A stretch of DNA of 64,000 nt from positions 310,001-374,000 of the forward strand of contig WLWQ01000003.1 of assembly GCA_012103535.1 (NCBI GenBank), given 5' to 3'. Position numbers and translations under genes: made by a program. Source of the stretch: Pseudomonadales bacterium. GTDB taxonomy: Bacteria > Pseudomonadota > Gammaproteobacteria > Pseudomonadales > Pseudohongiellaceae. This document shows positions 35,636 through 44,617 of the stretch, in pieces. Each line of letters starts with the position of its first letter. Position 1 is the first letter of the stretch. Below the pieces are notes generated by a model. It was not told where the DNA came from. It saw nothing but the letters and a program-made list of their open reading frames with translations, and searched no databases.

Positions 35636-36205
35636 TTATACTTCCCTGACAAATAGATAGAAATAGACACTTCCAGCTTTCTTTTCTTTTATTTGTTTCC
35701 AATTTTCTGGCAAGGTTAATTCTGAAATTTCACTAGCAAGCTCCAAATAAATTCGACATTGAGAATTGAGTAAATTCGATTGTTCCAGTTTCATGCAGCT
35801 TGTTGCAGCTAGATCGGTATCAAATGGAGGATCCAGAAAAACGATGTCAAAGGTTTTAGTCGTATTAAATTCTTCAATCCAGGAAAGCGCATCATGGTGA
35901 TAAATTTTGCCACTATGCAATTGTAGGAGTTCAAGGTTCTCCTTTAATGCAAGCGCGATGTTTTTTGCGGCTTCAACAAAGACTACTTCTTCCGCCCCGC
36001 GTGAGAGCGCCTCAATTCCTAAGGCGCCACTGCCTGCAAAAAGATCCAAACAGACAGCCCCGTCTATCTCACTCTGCACCCAATTAAACAATGTCTCTCT
36101 TACGCGATCGCCGGTGGGCCGTACTGCTTTATTGGCAGGAAAAGAAATTTTTCTACTTCTTAAACTGCCTGAGATTATTCGAACTGTATTTGTTTGATTC
36201 GTCAT
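35636..36205 (-). CDS. rsmD: 16S rRNA (guanine(966)-N(2))-methyltransferase
   Basis: RsmD methylates G966 of 16S rRNA during 30S assembly. The 189-residue product has the family start VRIISGSLRSRKI and RPTGDRVRETLFNWV, the SAM-binding loop CLDLFAGSGALGIEAL and the catalytic DPPF motif in IVFLDPPFDTD. Length is standard. It is divergent from ftsY, as is common in gammaproteobacteria, and leads into the YheT-like hydrolase and coaD genes. Confidence 0.95.
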   Translation of the reverse strand: MTNQTNTVRIISGSLRSRKISFPANKAVRPTGDRVRETLFNWVQSEIDGAVCLDLFAGSGALGIEALSRGAEEVVFVEAAKNIALALKENLELLQLHSGKIYHHDALSWIEEFNTTKTFDIVFLDPPFDTDLAATSCMKLEQSNLLNSQCRIYLELASEISELTLPENWKQIKEKKAGSVYFYLFVREV

Positions 36206-36369
36206 TTCACCCTATCGAAGCACATAATAGTGATTCAGGCAAAAGCAGGCTTAGCTTTGGAGGATTTCGGGCTCAGTTACCTGCTTGCTAATATCGCATC
36301 AACAGAGCAAGTGTTAGCATAGCCTCATTACCTTTACAGCTCACAATAAACGCAAGTAGTAAGCAATTA

Positions 36370-37365
36370 ATGTTTGGATTTGGCAAGAAAGAAAATTCCG
36401 ATAGCAACGAAGATTCAAAAACCGAGTCAGAAAAGCTCGACGAAGCTGGGTTGTTTAGCCGCTTAAAAAATGGGCTCGCAAAAACCCGCGGTAAATTGAC
36501 TGAAGGCTTGGGCAGCTTGGTGCTCGGTGAAAAATCTATCGATGTCGATTTACTGGATGATGTAGAAACACAACTTTTATCAGCTGATGTTGGAATCGAA
36601 GCTTGCGATCAAATTGTTGGCAATTTGAAATCCAAGCTGGCACGGAAACAACTTTCTGATCCAGCACAATTTATGACCGCATTGCAGGAAGAGTTAGCGC
36701 AGATACTGGAGCCTTGCCAGTCGGTGCTAAATTTAAATGTCGGCGCTAAACCTTTTGTCATACTTACAGTGGGAGTCAATGGAGTTGGAAAAACTACAAC
36801 CATAGGCAAGCTCGCTAAGAAATTTCAGAGTGAGAACTTAAGTGTAATGCTAGCCGCTGGCGATACCTTCAGAGCTGCCGCGGTAGAGCAGCTTCAAGTT
36901 TGGGGCGAACGCAACAATGTCCCTGTTGTTGCGCAAGCTACGGGGGCTGACAGTGCATCCGTTATCTTCGATGCTTATCAATCGGCAAAAGCCAAACAAG
37001 TCGATGTGTTAATTGCCGACACTGCCGGGCGTTTGCATACTAAAGATAATTTGATGAATGAATTGGAAAAGATTGTTCGAGTACTTAAAAAGCAAGATGA
37101 GCGTTTACCGGATGAAATACTGCTAGTGTTAGATGCTACAACCGGACAGAACGCATTGAACCAGGCAGAAAGTTTTCACAGTGCAACAAATTTGACTGGT
37201 ATTGCGCTAACGAAACTCGATGGTACGGCGAAAGGCGGAGTAGTATTCGCAATAGCAAAAAAACTTGGGCTACCGATTCGATTTATTGGTGTCGGTGAAC
37301 AAGTAGATGACCTACGTCCTTTCGACGCAAAACAATTTATTTCTGCGCTTTTTTCTGAAGCTTAA
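36370..37365 (+). CDS. ftsY: Signal recognition particle receptor
   Basis: FtsY is the SRP receptor GTPase that delivers nascent membrane proteins to the translocon. The 331-residue product has a short acidic N-terminal region (about 30 residues, shorter than the E. coli A domain), the N domain, and the G domain with GVNGVGKTTTIGKLA, DTAGRLHTKDNL and TKLDGTAKGG. It begins the ftsY-ftsE-ftsX-rpoH string; ftsE follows 18 bases later. Confidence 0.97.
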   Translation: MFGFGKKENSDSNEDSKTESEKLDEAGLFSRLKNGLAKTRGKLTEGLGSLVLGEKSIDVDLLDDVETQLLSADVGIEACDQIVGNLKSKLARKQLSDPAQFMTALQEELAQILEPCQSVLNLNVGAKPFVILTVGVNGVGKTTTIGKLAKKFQSENLSVMLAAGDTFRAAAVEQLQVWGERNNVPVVAQATGADSASVIFDAYQSAKAKQVDVLIADTAGRLHTKDNLMNELEKIVRVLKKQDERLPDEILLVLDATTGQNALNQAESFHSATNLTGIALTKLDGTAKGGVVFAIAKKLGLPIRFIGVGEQVDDLRPFDAKQFISALFSEA

Positions 37366-37383
37366 TTCGCAGCAACAGTCCTA

Positions 37384-38058
37384 ATGATTACGTTTGACAA
37401 TGTTAGTAAACAATATGTCAGTGGCGAAAACGCACTGTCTGATGTTTCTTTTCATATTGCTAAAGGAGAAATGGCCTTTGTAACGGGTCATTCCGGAGCC
37501 GGTAAGAGCAGTCTCTTAAAACTCATTCTGGCCACTGAAAAATGTACGGCTGGCGCTGTCATTGTTAACGGATCCAATACGAGCAAACTGCGTAAACGGG
37601 AAATTCCGTTTCTGCGGAGGCGCATCGGTTCGGTCTTTCAAGATCATCAATTGCTTAATGATCGAACGGTTGCGGACAACGTCGCCTTGCCACTGGATAT
37701 AAGTGGCTTCGAAAGACGGGATGCGCAGAGACGCGTACGCGCAGCATTAGACAAAGTGGGATTACTGGGGAAAGAAGCTCAGTATCCTGCTGCGCTCTCC
37801 GGTGGCGAACAGCAACGGGTTGGAATTGCCCGCGCCGTTGTTAACCGGCCCAGCATTATTCTTGCGGATGAACCTACAGGAAACTTGGATCCAGAGCTCT
37901 CCACCGAAATCATGGAGGTGTTCGAGCAATTCAAGAATGTAGGAGTGAGTTTACTGATCGCCAGTCATGACGTTGCCCTCATCAATCGCCTGGATTATCG
38001 AACCTTGATTCTCAAAAACGGTGAATTAATCGGTGACACCGGCCGGGGAGAGAGTTGA
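37384..38058 (+). CDS. ftsE: Cell division ATP-binding protein
   Basis: FtsE is the ATPase of the FtsEX complex that controls septal peptidoglycan hydrolases through EnvC or similar activators. The 224-residue product has Walker [12 protein letters not shown], the ABC signature [14 protein letters not shown] and Walker B with [13 protein letters not shown]. Its stop overlaps the ftsX ATG by one base (TGATG), implying coupled translation. Confidence 0.97.
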   Translation: MITFDNVSKQYVSGENALSDVSFHIAKGEMAFVTGHSGAGKSSLLKLILATEKCTAGAVIVNGSNTSKLRKREIPFLRRRIGSVFQDHQLLNDRTVADNVALPLDISGFERRDAQRRVRAALDKVGLLGKEAQYPAALSGGEQQRVGIARAVVNRPSIILADEPTGNLDPELSTEIMEVFEQFKNVGVSLLIASHDVALINRLDYRTLILKNGELIGDTGRGES

Positions 38059-39011
38059 TGGGGACCGGGGCCGCTAAGACAAAAAGTCGCGAAAAGTCGT
38101 CAAAATTCGCTAAAACTATGAGAAATCACCGAAAAGACGCGGGAAATAGTCTTTACCGGTTGGCCAAGGCCCCGCTTTCAAGTTGCATGACCGTCCTGGT
38201 GATTGCCGCCGCCCTGTTACTTCCATCGCTGTTGTTTTCTTTAAACAGCAATCTTGCTTCACTCTTGGCTGGATTTGAAAACAATGCTCGTATCGTGCTC
38301 TACCTTACTGCAGCCACAGAGGACGCTAGAGCAATGGAAGTTAGTGAGAGCTTGCTAACTTACAATGATATAGATTTAGCGGAGTTTGTTTCGAAAGAGG
38401 ATGCTCTTAGGGACTTTAGCAATGCTGCCGGTTTCACCGAATTGCTGGCCGGATTGGATGAAAATCCCTTGCCCTCCACCATCGTGATTACACCTAATAT
38501 GAGCAGTCTGGATGGCCTGGATAGTCTCGCTGCAACCCTTGAAGCCATGCCAGAAGTGGATCTAGTACAGGTCGATAGTTTATGGTTGCGCAGACTCGCA
38601 GCGATCTCCGATCTCATTGGCCTGATCGCCCGCACTCTGGGGCTTATCGTCATATTGAGCCTCTGTTTCATTGTGGGCAATACGGTGCGGTTGCATATCG
38701 AAAATCGAAAAGAAGAAATCAAAGTGATTAAGCTGGTGGGGGGCACCCATAGCTACATCGCCCGTCCATTTCTTTACACCGGTCTATTTTATGGAATTCT
38801 GGGAGGAATTCTTGCCAGTATTCTGCAGGCCTCGGTTTTCCTGGGCTTCAGCGATGCGATTAGTGTAATCGCCACGTTATATAGCAACTCTTTTGAACTT
38901 CCTTTGCTGACTCCTGTCACTGTCATTTTTCTTACAATCAGCGGGGGCCTCGTCGGTTGGCTCGCTGCGGTTATTGCGGGTTATCGCCATATCGGCGCCA
39001 TCAATCCTTGA
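38058..39011 (+). CDS. ftsX: Cell division protein, FtsEX permease subunit
   Basis: FtsX is the membrane subunit that relays FtsE ATP cycles to periplasmic hydrolase activators. The 317-residue product has a long basic cytosolic N-terminus (about 45 residues), a first helix (MTVLVIAAALLLPSLLFSL), a periplasmic loop with ARIVLYLT, and three C-terminal helices with RKEEIKVIKLVGGTHSYI before the second pair. The ATG at 38058 is preferred over an in-frame TTG at 38055. Confidence 0.95.
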   Translation: MGTGAAKTKSREKSSKFAKTMRNHRKDAGNSLYRLAKAPLSSCMTVLVIAAALLLPSLLFSLNSNLASLLAGFENNARIVLYLTAATEDARAMEVSESLLTYNDIDLAEFVSKEDALRDFSNAAGFTELLAGLDENPLPSTIVITPNMSSLDGLDSLAATLEAMPEVDLVQVDSLWLRRLAAISDLIGLIARTLGLIVILSLCFIVGNTVRLHIENRKEEIKVIKLVGGTHSYIARPFLYTGLFYGILGGILASILQASVFLGFSDAISVIATLYSNSFELPLLTPVTVIFLTISGGLVGWLAAVIAGYRHIGAINP

Positions 39012-39257
39012 GACCTTTAACTTTAATCTGAAGCAAGAAAAGGGCTTTACAATTAGTCTCAATACTGGAAAATTCGCCTCCCGCTGTGATTTTTTACCCT
39101 TGAAAAATGGAAATAGCGGCCCAAGATAGAAAGCTAGGTGTAGACCAAGGAAGTAGGCAATTATCGATGGCACCCTGAGAATTTGAGCAAATTCCATTAC
39201 AGCCCAGTAAACCCGGGCATTGCCAATAGCCACAAAATGGCGAAATGAACGATAAAA

Positions 39258-39266
39258 TGCTAAAAT
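39258..39266 (+). promoter_or_regulatory. Extended -10 promoter element for rpoH
   Basis: TGCTAAAAT matches an extended -10 (TGn plus TAAAAT, 39261-39266). The region 17 bases upstream (TGGCGA) is a poor -35. Transcription would begin near 39273, leaving a leader of about 70 bases. Other promoters, including heat-shock ones, could also lie in the gap. Confidence 0.4.
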
Positions 39267-39269
39267 AGG

Positions 39270-39313
39270 GTCTTATCCGATGCGCCAAATCTCAGCGCTT
39301 AATGAGATAAGAC
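39270..39313 (+). promoter_or_regulatory. Inverted repeat in the rpoH leader, possible RNA thermometer element
   Basis: GTCTTATC (39270-39277) and GATAAGAC (39306-39313) are perfect eight-base complements 28 bases apart, ending 29 bases before the rpoH ATG. In the transcript they would fold into a hairpin with a long loop. E. coli rpoH translation is controlled by temperature-sensitive mRNA structure, so a similar role is possible; no pairing to the ATG itself has been shown here. A DNA operator is the alternative. Confidence 0.35.
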
Positions 39314-39342
39314 TTAGTTAAAAGGCAGATTCAAAGAAAACC

Positions 39343-40203
39343 ATGAGCATTGGAAAAGAATTACAAGTTTTTGATCCAACTACTCCGGGTCGCGATTTAA
39401 CGGCGTACATTGCTTCCGTCAATAGCATCGCTGTGCTGACTCCTGAGCAGGAAAGAGAGCTTGCAAATCAGTATTACTATGATGACAACGTAGATGCGGC
39501 CCGCCAATTGGTAATGGCTCACCTGCGCTTTGTTGTGCACATGGCAAAAACCTATTCAGGTTATGGCTTATCTCAGGCTGACTTAATTCAGGAAGGCAAT
39601 GTTGGCTTAATGAAAGCGGTTAAGCGTTTTAATCCTGAATTCGGAGTCCGTCTCGTTTCATTCGCTGTGCATTGGATCAAAGCAGAAATGCATGAGTACA
39701 TTTTACGCAACTGGCGAATTGTTAAAGTCGCAACCACTAAAGCTCAACGAAAATTGTTCTTTAATCTGCGTAGCTCTAAGAAACGTCTTGGTTGGTTAAA
39801 CAACGAAGAAACTCAGGCTCTGGCAGAAGATTTAGGGGTAGACGCGAAAGTCGTGCGTCAAATGGAAGGACGAATGAGCGCCTATGACACCTCATTCGAT
39901 GCCGAACCTGATAGCGACGATGATGCGGTTTATCGCGCCCCTGCAAATTATCTGGAAGACAACAATTCAGATTTGGCAAAAGGCGTTGAAGAAGCCGAAT
40001 GGGAAGAAGTGACTAATGCCAGTTTACATTTGGCTATGGACGAGCTGGATGATCGCAGTCAGGATATTTTAAAGAAACGCTGGTTAAGTGATGAGAAAAC
40101 CACCTTACATGACTTGGCTGATAAATATGGCGTATCGGCAGAACGCATTCGACAACTCGAAAAAAATGCCATGAACAAAATTAAGGTCCATATGGAAGCC
40201 TAA
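39343..40203 (+). CDS. rpoH: RNA polymerase heat-shock sigma factor (sigma-32)
   Basis: RpoH directs transcription of heat-shock genes. The 286-residue product has region 2 with [19 protein letters not shown] and [17 protein letters not shown], the RpoH box [15 protein letters not shown] that separates it from other sigma factors, and region 4 with the helix-turn-helix [20 protein letters not shown]. It is followed by a strong intrinsic terminator. Position after ftsYEX is conserved in gammaproteobacteria. Confidence 0.97.
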   Translation: MSIGKELQVFDPTTPGRDLTAYIASVNSIAVLTPEQERELANQYYYDDNVDAARQLVMAHLRFVVHMAKTYSGYGLSQADLIQEGNVGLMKAVKRFNPEFGVRLVSFAVHWIKAEMHEYILRNWRIVKVATTKAQRKLFFNLRSSKKRLGWLNNEETQALAEDLGVDAKVVRQMEGRMSAYDTSFDAEPDSDDDAVYRAPANYLEDNNSDLAKGVEEAEWEEVTNASLHLAMDELDDRSQDILKKRWLSDEKTTLHDLADKYGVSAERIRQLEKNAMNKIKVHMEA

Positions 40204-40218
40204 AAATTTCAGACAGAA

Positions 40219-40249
40219 AAAGCCGCGCTTTGAACGCGGCTTTTTTTTG
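40219..40249 (+). terminator. Intrinsic terminator after rpoH
   Basis: A stem AGCCGCG (40221-40227) and CGCGGCT (40235-40241) with a seven-base loop is followed by a run of eight T. It begins 17 bases after the rpoH stop. Confidence 0.92.
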
Positions 40250-40275
40250 CCCGAGATTTGCCTACAATCTGCCCC

Positions 40276-40659
40276 ATGCCAAAACTATTACTGTTATTCG
40301 CAACCGCCAATGGATTTCTCGCCGTAACGCTAGGCGCTTTTGCCGCCCATGGACTGGAATCCATGCTAGCACCAGACCTGTTGGCGACCTTTGGGACCGG
40401 GGTGGAATACCACATGTACCATTCACTAGCGCTTCTGGGCACAGCGGTACTGGCCTTTCAATTTCCGCAAGAAAAATTACTGAGATTAGCCGGAACTCTT
40501 TTCTTGCTTGGTATACTCTTTTTTTCCGGTAGCCTTTATGTGCTTGGGCTCAGTGGAGTTCGTTGGCTGGGTGCAATTACTCCAATTGGAGGCATCTTTT
40601 TTCTGGCTGCATGGTCGACCCTGTTTTGGTTCGCTCTTAAATTTAAATCACAGGAATAA
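40276..40659 (+). CDS. DUF423 (YgdD-type) small inner-membrane protein
   Basis: A 127-residue protein with four hydrophobic segments. The motif LAVTLGAFAAHGLES and the EYHMYHSLALLGTAVLA stretch are diagnostic of DUF423/YgdD. The ATG at 40276 fits better than an in-frame TTG at 40258. Its role is unknown. It is followed by thiS after eight bases, so it is co-transcribed with thiazole synthesis genes by position, without a proven link. Confidence 0.88.
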   Translation: MPKLLLLFATANGFLAVTLGAFAAHGLESMLAPDLLATFGTGVEYHMYHSLALLGTAVLAFQFPQEKLLRLAGTLFLLGILFFSGSLYVLGLSGVRWLGAITPIGGIFFLAAWSTLFWFALKFKSQE

Positions 40660-40667
40660 AACTCCCC

Positions 40668-40868
40668 ATGGAAGTCATTGTTAATGGCGATCAGCAAGTC
40701 CTTGCTCCAGCATCTTCAGTCATGGACTTGTTGGAATCATTGCAAATGACGCAGGGCCGAATTGCTGTGGAATTGAATGGCAAAATCATTCCTAAGAGTA
40801 CTTTTCAGCAACATCAACTCAACGACGGCGACAAGATTGAAATCGTTCAAGCTATTGGCGGCGGTTAG
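40668..40868 (+). CDS. thiS: Sulfur carrier protein for thiamine thiazole synthesis
   Basis: ThiS is a 66-residue ubiquitin-like protein whose C-terminal Gly-Gly is converted to a thiocarboxylate, the sulfur donor for the thiazole ring. The start MEVIVNGDQ, the [11 protein letters not shown] segment and the end IVQAIGGG match the family. It lies 23 bases upstream of thiG. No thiF, thiH or thiO gene is near, so activation depends on genes elsewhere. Confidence 0.93.
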   Translation: MEVIVNGDQQVLAPASSVMDLLESLQMTQGRIAVELNGKIIPKSTFQQHQLNDGDKIEIVQAIGGG

Positions 40869-40891
40869 TACAATACAAACGGAAGCAAGAA

Positions 40892-41683
40892 ATGAGTCAG
40901 CATGAAGACATTGCACTGCAAGTTGCAGGTAAGACTTTCCAATCTCGCCTAATTATTGGCAGTGGCAAGTACAAGGACTTTAACGAGAACCTGGCGGCAC
41001 TGGAAGCCAGCGGCGCAGAAATCATAACCGTGGCGATACGTCGAGTTAATCTTGGCCAGAATGCAGATGAGCCCAGTCTGCTTGATGTTATTTCACCAGA
41101 AACTTTCACCATCCTGCCTAACACCGCGGGTTGTTACACCGCAGATGACGCGGTGCGCACCTGTCGTATGGCAAGAGAACTATTGGACGGACACAAACTG
41201 GTGAAATTAGAAGTGCTAGGAGACCAAACCACACTCTACCCCAATGTGACTGAAACTCTGGCCGCTGCAGAAACCTTAGTGAAAGATGATTTTGATGTGA
41301 TGGTGTACACCAGTGACGACCCGCTCGTGGCAAAACGACTGGAAGAGATAGGTTGCGTAGCCGTTATGCCTTTAGGCGCTCCTATCGGCTCCGGCTTAGG
41401 CATTCGCAATCCTTACAATATTCGATTGATCCTGGAAAATGCCAAAGTTCCAATCATTGTAGATGCCGGAGTCGGCACTGCATCCGATGCCTCGATTGCG
41501 ATGGAGTTAGGCTGCGACGGCGTACTAATGAATACGGCAATCGCCGAAGCTAAACTGCCGGTGTTGATGGCGTCGGCCATGAAGAAAGCTGTCGAGTCTG
41601 GTCGCGAAGCGTTCCTTGCTGGCAGAATGCCCAGGCGTCTCTATGCCAGTGCCTCATCACCGATCGATGGTACATTCTTTTAA
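40892..41683 (+). CDS. thiG: Thiazole synthase
   Basis: ThiG forms the thiazole phosphate moiety of thiamine from deoxyxylulose-5-phosphate, dehydroglycine and ThiS-thiocarboxylate. The 263-residue barrel shows [12 protein letters not shown] at the start, [15 protein letters not shown] with the Schiff-base lysine, [15 protein letters not shown] and the phosphate site [18 protein letters not shown]. It is followed by trmB after 32 bases. Confidence 0.96.
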   Translation: MSQHEDIALQVAGKTFQSRLIIGSGKYKDFNENLAALEASGAEIITVAIRRVNLGQNADEPSLLDVISPETFTILPNTAGCYTADDAVRTCRMARELLDGHKLVKLEVLGDQTTLYPNVTETLAAAETLVKDDFDVMVYTSDDPLVAKRLEEIGCVAVMPLGAPIGSGLGIRNPYNIRLILENAKVPIIVDAGVGTASDASIAMELGCDGVLMNTAIAEAKLPVLMASAMKKAVESGREAFLAGRMPRRLYASASSPIDGTFF

Positions 41684-41715
41684 CTTAGCATAGGCCAGTT
41701 AGCAGGTACGCCTTC

Positions 41716-42408
41716 GTGGCCGCAGATAATTCCCAGCACAAACGACCTGTTCGCAGTTATGTGATTCGATCCGGACGACTCACCGACTCCCAGCGCAAAG
41801 CCTTAGACACGCATTGGGATGCCCATGTAGTGGAATTTAAGAACCACTCTTTAGATTTAGATAAGCTTTTTCCCCAGAGCGGATCCATTAGCTTGGAGAT
41901 CGGCATTGGTATGGGCGCATCATTGCTGGCGATGGCGCAGCAAGAACCTAATACCAATTTTCTTGGTATCGAAGTTCACAAACCAGGGATAGGAAAGGTT
42001 TTGCATGAAATTGAATCAATTGGTCTGAACAATCTAAAACTCATCTGTCACGATGCCAAAGAAGTCATCGAAACGGGCATTGCTAATCAAAGCATCGATC
42101 GCCTATTGATTCTATTTCCAGATCCCTGGCCGAAAAAACGCCATCATAAAAGACGGCTGGTGCAACCACAGTTTGTAGAACTCTTGGCCTCCAAGTTAAA
42201 GCAGGAAGGCGTTCTTCACCTGGCGACAGACTGGGAACCCTACGCCGAGCACATGATGGAAGTACTGGAAGCCAATCCCAGTCTGAAAAACGAAATGGGC
42301 ACTGGTAAGTATTGGGAGCAGCCGCAGCGACCAGCCACAAAGTTTGAAGCTCGGGGAAAACGGCTAGGGCATGGAGTCTGGGACTTATTGTTTACTAAGA
42401 CCGCCTGA
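41716..42408 (+). CDS. trmB: tRNA (guanine-N(7)-)-methyltransferase
   Basis: TrmB methylates G46 in the tRNA variable loop. The 230-residue product begins with GTG. It has LEIGIGMGASLLAMA as SAM-binding loop, GIEVHKPGIG and the diagnostic LFPDPWPKKRHHKRR motif. The thiG-trmB order is common in gammaproteobacteria. Its stop abuts the stop of the convergent ygjP-like gene with no gap. Confidence 0.95.
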   Translation: MAADNSQHKRPVRSYVIRSGRLTDSQRKALDTHWDAHVVEFKNHSLDLDKLFPQSGSISLEIGIGMGASLLAMAQQEPNTNFLGIEVHKPGIGKVLHEIESIGLNNLKLICHDAKEVIETGIANQSIDRLLILFPDPWPKKRHHKRRLVQPQFVELLASKLKQEGVLHLATDWEPYAEHMMEVLEANPSLKNEMGTGKYWEQPQRPATKFEARGKRLGHGVWDLLFTKTA

Positions 42409-43143
42409 CTAATCGAACCAGAAACGATGCTCGTGGGTCTTTAGCCAATCGATGTAGTGTTCATAATCCGCACAGATTGAACCAACCAGGTTCCAGAATC
42501 GTCGGGAGTGATCCATATGGATCATATGGCAGACTTCATGAGTGATCATGTAGTCAATAATGCTGTAAGGGGCCAGCATGATTAGCCAGTTATATTGAAT
42601 TATTCCCTGGGAAGTACAGTGGCCCCATTTCGATTTGGTTTTACGGAGTTTTATTTCCGTTATCTTATGGTCTACACCCAAATAGTTGGCCAGCCCTTTA
42701 GCCCTGGGGATGATGTACTCGCTTGCCTTATCGATTAGGTAATCTTCAACCTGAATCTTGGCTTTGGCTGCATTCAGCTTGTGACCCTGGATGATAAATT
42801 TGTCGCCATTGATAAGAATGCGTTCTTTGCGACCTTCCTTGAAGACAATGGTAAGTTCACGCGCCCGATAAAATATCTTGGCGCCTTTCTCAATACGTAG
42901 AGTTTCCTGCTCAATGAGTTGTTCTTCGCGCAGGCGTTCCTGAATCCAATCCTGATTATTTTCAATGAATTCATCCACTTCCGCATTGGAGGCAGCCCAA
43001 GGACAGCGCACAACTACTTTTTGCTGCTTAATATAAAGCGCCAGGGTTTTGCGCTTGCTGCGCATAACTTCGCATTGAATTGGTTGATAAGCCTGCTTGC
43101 TTCCGGTGCCAATATTAAGCGGGACGATTTTTGTTTTAGCCAT
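42409..43143 (-). CDS. YgjP/DUF45-family predicted metallopeptidase
   Basis: A 244-residue protein of the YgjP-like family. The zinc site reads HEVCHMIHMDHSRRFW, with HExxH and a third histidine six residues later, in a typical YgjP segment KWGHCTSQGIIQYNWLIMLAP. The substrate is unknown; some relatives are encoded with restriction systems, but none is seen here. It overlaps the upstream methyltransferase gene by eight bases, suggesting co-translation. Confidence 0.85.
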   Translation of the reverse strand: MAKTKIVPLNIGTGSKQAYQPIQCEVMRSKRKTLALYIKQQKVVVRCPWAASNAEVDEFIENNQDWIQERLREEQLIEQETLRIEKGAKIFYRARELTIVFKEGRKERILINGDKFIIQGHKLNAAKAKIQVEDYLIDKASEYIIPRAKGLANYLGVDHKITEIKLRKTKSKWGHCTSQGIIQYNWLIMLAPYSIIDYMITHEVCHMIHMDHSRRFWNLVGSICADYEHYIDWLKTHEHRFWFD

Positions 43144-43705
43144 TTGGGCTTATTTTCCTTGCTATAAGACTTGCAACTGCTCTGTCTGGATTGGTTTTTA
43201 CACCTTCGAAATACTCGATGACTTCCCAATCCCGAAATGACTCTTTGAGTTCATTCTCTTTAAACAAATAATCTGGATTGCTCGGTCTTCCAAATTTTGT
43301 TTGTTGCACTGTGAATGTCTCGTAAAAAATTAGCCCAGCTTTAGCAATTATTTGTTTAATTGCCGGCATAAGTGGTCGGTGCAGATAATTAAAAACCAAG
43401 ACAGCATCAAACTGTCTACTTTTCAGAGGTTCCTCACCTGCTTGCTCCAGATCGACTTGCCAACATTTGGATTCGGCTAATGGCTCGCCATTGCGTTCTA
43501 GCGCCTCGATCGAGTGCTTAATGTTCTCTAGCGCGACTTTACTATTATCTGCAAATGTTACCGGTATATTATTTTGCAGAAGGAACAATCCATTCCTGCC
43601 ATTGCCACAGGCTAAATCGAGTACTCCATAGTCACTGTTTAGATTTTGCAGCAGTGACAAATTTTCTACCAGCAACTCGGAAGCTCTGGTGATTGAATGT
43701 GACAT
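43136..43705 (-). CDS. Class I SAM-dependent methyltransferase (TehB-like)
   Basis: A 189-residue methyltransferase. The SAM-binding loop is VLDLACGNGRNGLFL and the later VLVFNYLHRPLMPAIKQI segment matches the TehB/methyltransferase-25 type. The substrate is unknown; homologues are sometimes named for tellurite resistance, which cannot be inferred here. It is upstream of and overlaps the YgjP-like gene, and is divergent from cmoA. Confidence 0.8.
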   Translation of the reverse strand: MSHSITRASELLVENLSLLQNLNSDYGVLDLACGNGRNGLFLLQNNIPVTFADNSKVALENIKHSIEALERNGEPLAESKCWQVDLEQAGEEPLKSRQFDAVLVFNYLHRPLMPAIKQIIAKAGLIFYETFTVQQTKFGRPSNPDYLFKENELKESFRDWEVIEYFEGVKTNPDRAVASLIARKISPNG

Positions 43706-43867
43706 GGATTACCGGATAATACGCAGAAAAATTGCATCCAAAGCAGTGCGTAAAATAAGTGAATCTGTTTCACTGCACAATGTATTTAAAATAAATTTTT
43801 TTCCGACTCAGCGAACTTGCACTGCTGCTGCCTGGATTGCCTAAAACTTTCGTATCACTTTCTGCTC

Positions 43868-44608
43868 ATGCCTAAAAATTCACCACAAAAAGATCGTCTC
43901 TTCACTCAGCACCGCTTACCTGGTGATTTTGTATTTGATGAACAAGTGACGAAAGTGTTCGAAGACATGATCAATAGATCAATACCTGGCTACAGCACGA
44001 TAATCACCATGATCGGTGTATTGGCGGAACGCTACTACCAAGACAATTCCAACATATTCGACCTTGGCTGCAGTTTAGGTGGAGCGAGTTATTCAATTAT
44101 TGAACATTTAAAGGGTAGAACTTGCGCCATCCATGCAATCGATAACTCCCTGGCGATGATTGAACAGCTTGAAATCAAAAAACCTGAATTTGGTGAGCGC
44201 GCTAGACAAATTAAGTGCCATTGCGAAAGTATTCAAGATTCGAAAATCGACGATGCTTCGGTGGTGATCCTGAACTTTACCCTGCAGTTTATTCCGCCAG
44301 CAGAACGTAAGGCACTGATCGAGAAGATTTACCAAGGCATGAATCCAGGAGGAATTCTCATTGTTTCCGAGAAAATAGTCTTCGCTGACGAACACCTCAA
44401 TGAATTGCTCATCGATTCTTACCATCAATTCAAGGAAAACATGGGCTATAGCAAATTAGAAATCAGCCAGAAAAGGACTGCCCTGGAAAACGTGCTAATT
44501 CCTGAAACACTGGATGATCACAAAGACAGAATTCTCGGCTCAGGATTTAGCTCATTCGAAGTCTGGTTTCAATGTTTTAACTTCGCCTCAATGGTAGCAA
44601 TAAAGTAG
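43868..44608 (+). CDS. cmoA: Carboxy-SAM synthase
   Basis: CmoA makes carboxy-S-adenosylmethionine from SAM and prephenate for tRNA wobble uridine modification (cmo5U). The 246-residue product from ATG 43868 has DRLFTQHRLPGDFVFDEQVT, the SAM loop IFDLGCSLGGASYSI and LNFTLQFIPPAERKAL, all typical. The open frame extends to 43817 but without family similarity. cmoB follows nine bases later. Confidence 0.95.
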   Translation: MPKNSPQKDRLFTQHRLPGDFVFDEQVTKVFEDMINRSIPGYSTIITMIGVLAERYYQDNSNIFDLGCSLGGASYSIIEHLKGRTCAIHAIDNSLAMIEQLEIKKPEFGERARQIKCHCESIQDSKIDDASVVILNFTLQFIPPAERKALIEKIYQGMNPGGILIVSEKIVFADEHLNELLIDSYHQFKENMGYSKLEISQKRTALENVLIPETLDDHKDRILGSGFSSFEVWFQCFNFASMVAIK

Positions 44609-44617
44609 TCACTAACC

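Larger units (their letters stand above)
39012..39342. other. 331-base ftsX-rpoH intergenic region
   Basis: No credible gene: minus-strand open frames here and over the end of ftsX have no family character and lack a matching start signal. The right part carries an extended -10 promoter and a long inverted repeat in the expected rpoH leader; the left 240 bases show nothing recognised. Confidence 0.6.

Noticed and set aside
38877..39233. 118-codon minus-strand open frame over the ftsX end and the rpoH upstream region
   Set aside because: It covers the antisense of ftsX, has no recognisable domain or signal, and overlaps the rpoH control region; treated as chance.
43136..43705. Tellurite resistance gene tehB
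   Set aside because: Only the general class I methyltransferase pattern is visible; no tehA or other resistance gene adjoins it, so the specific name is not supported.
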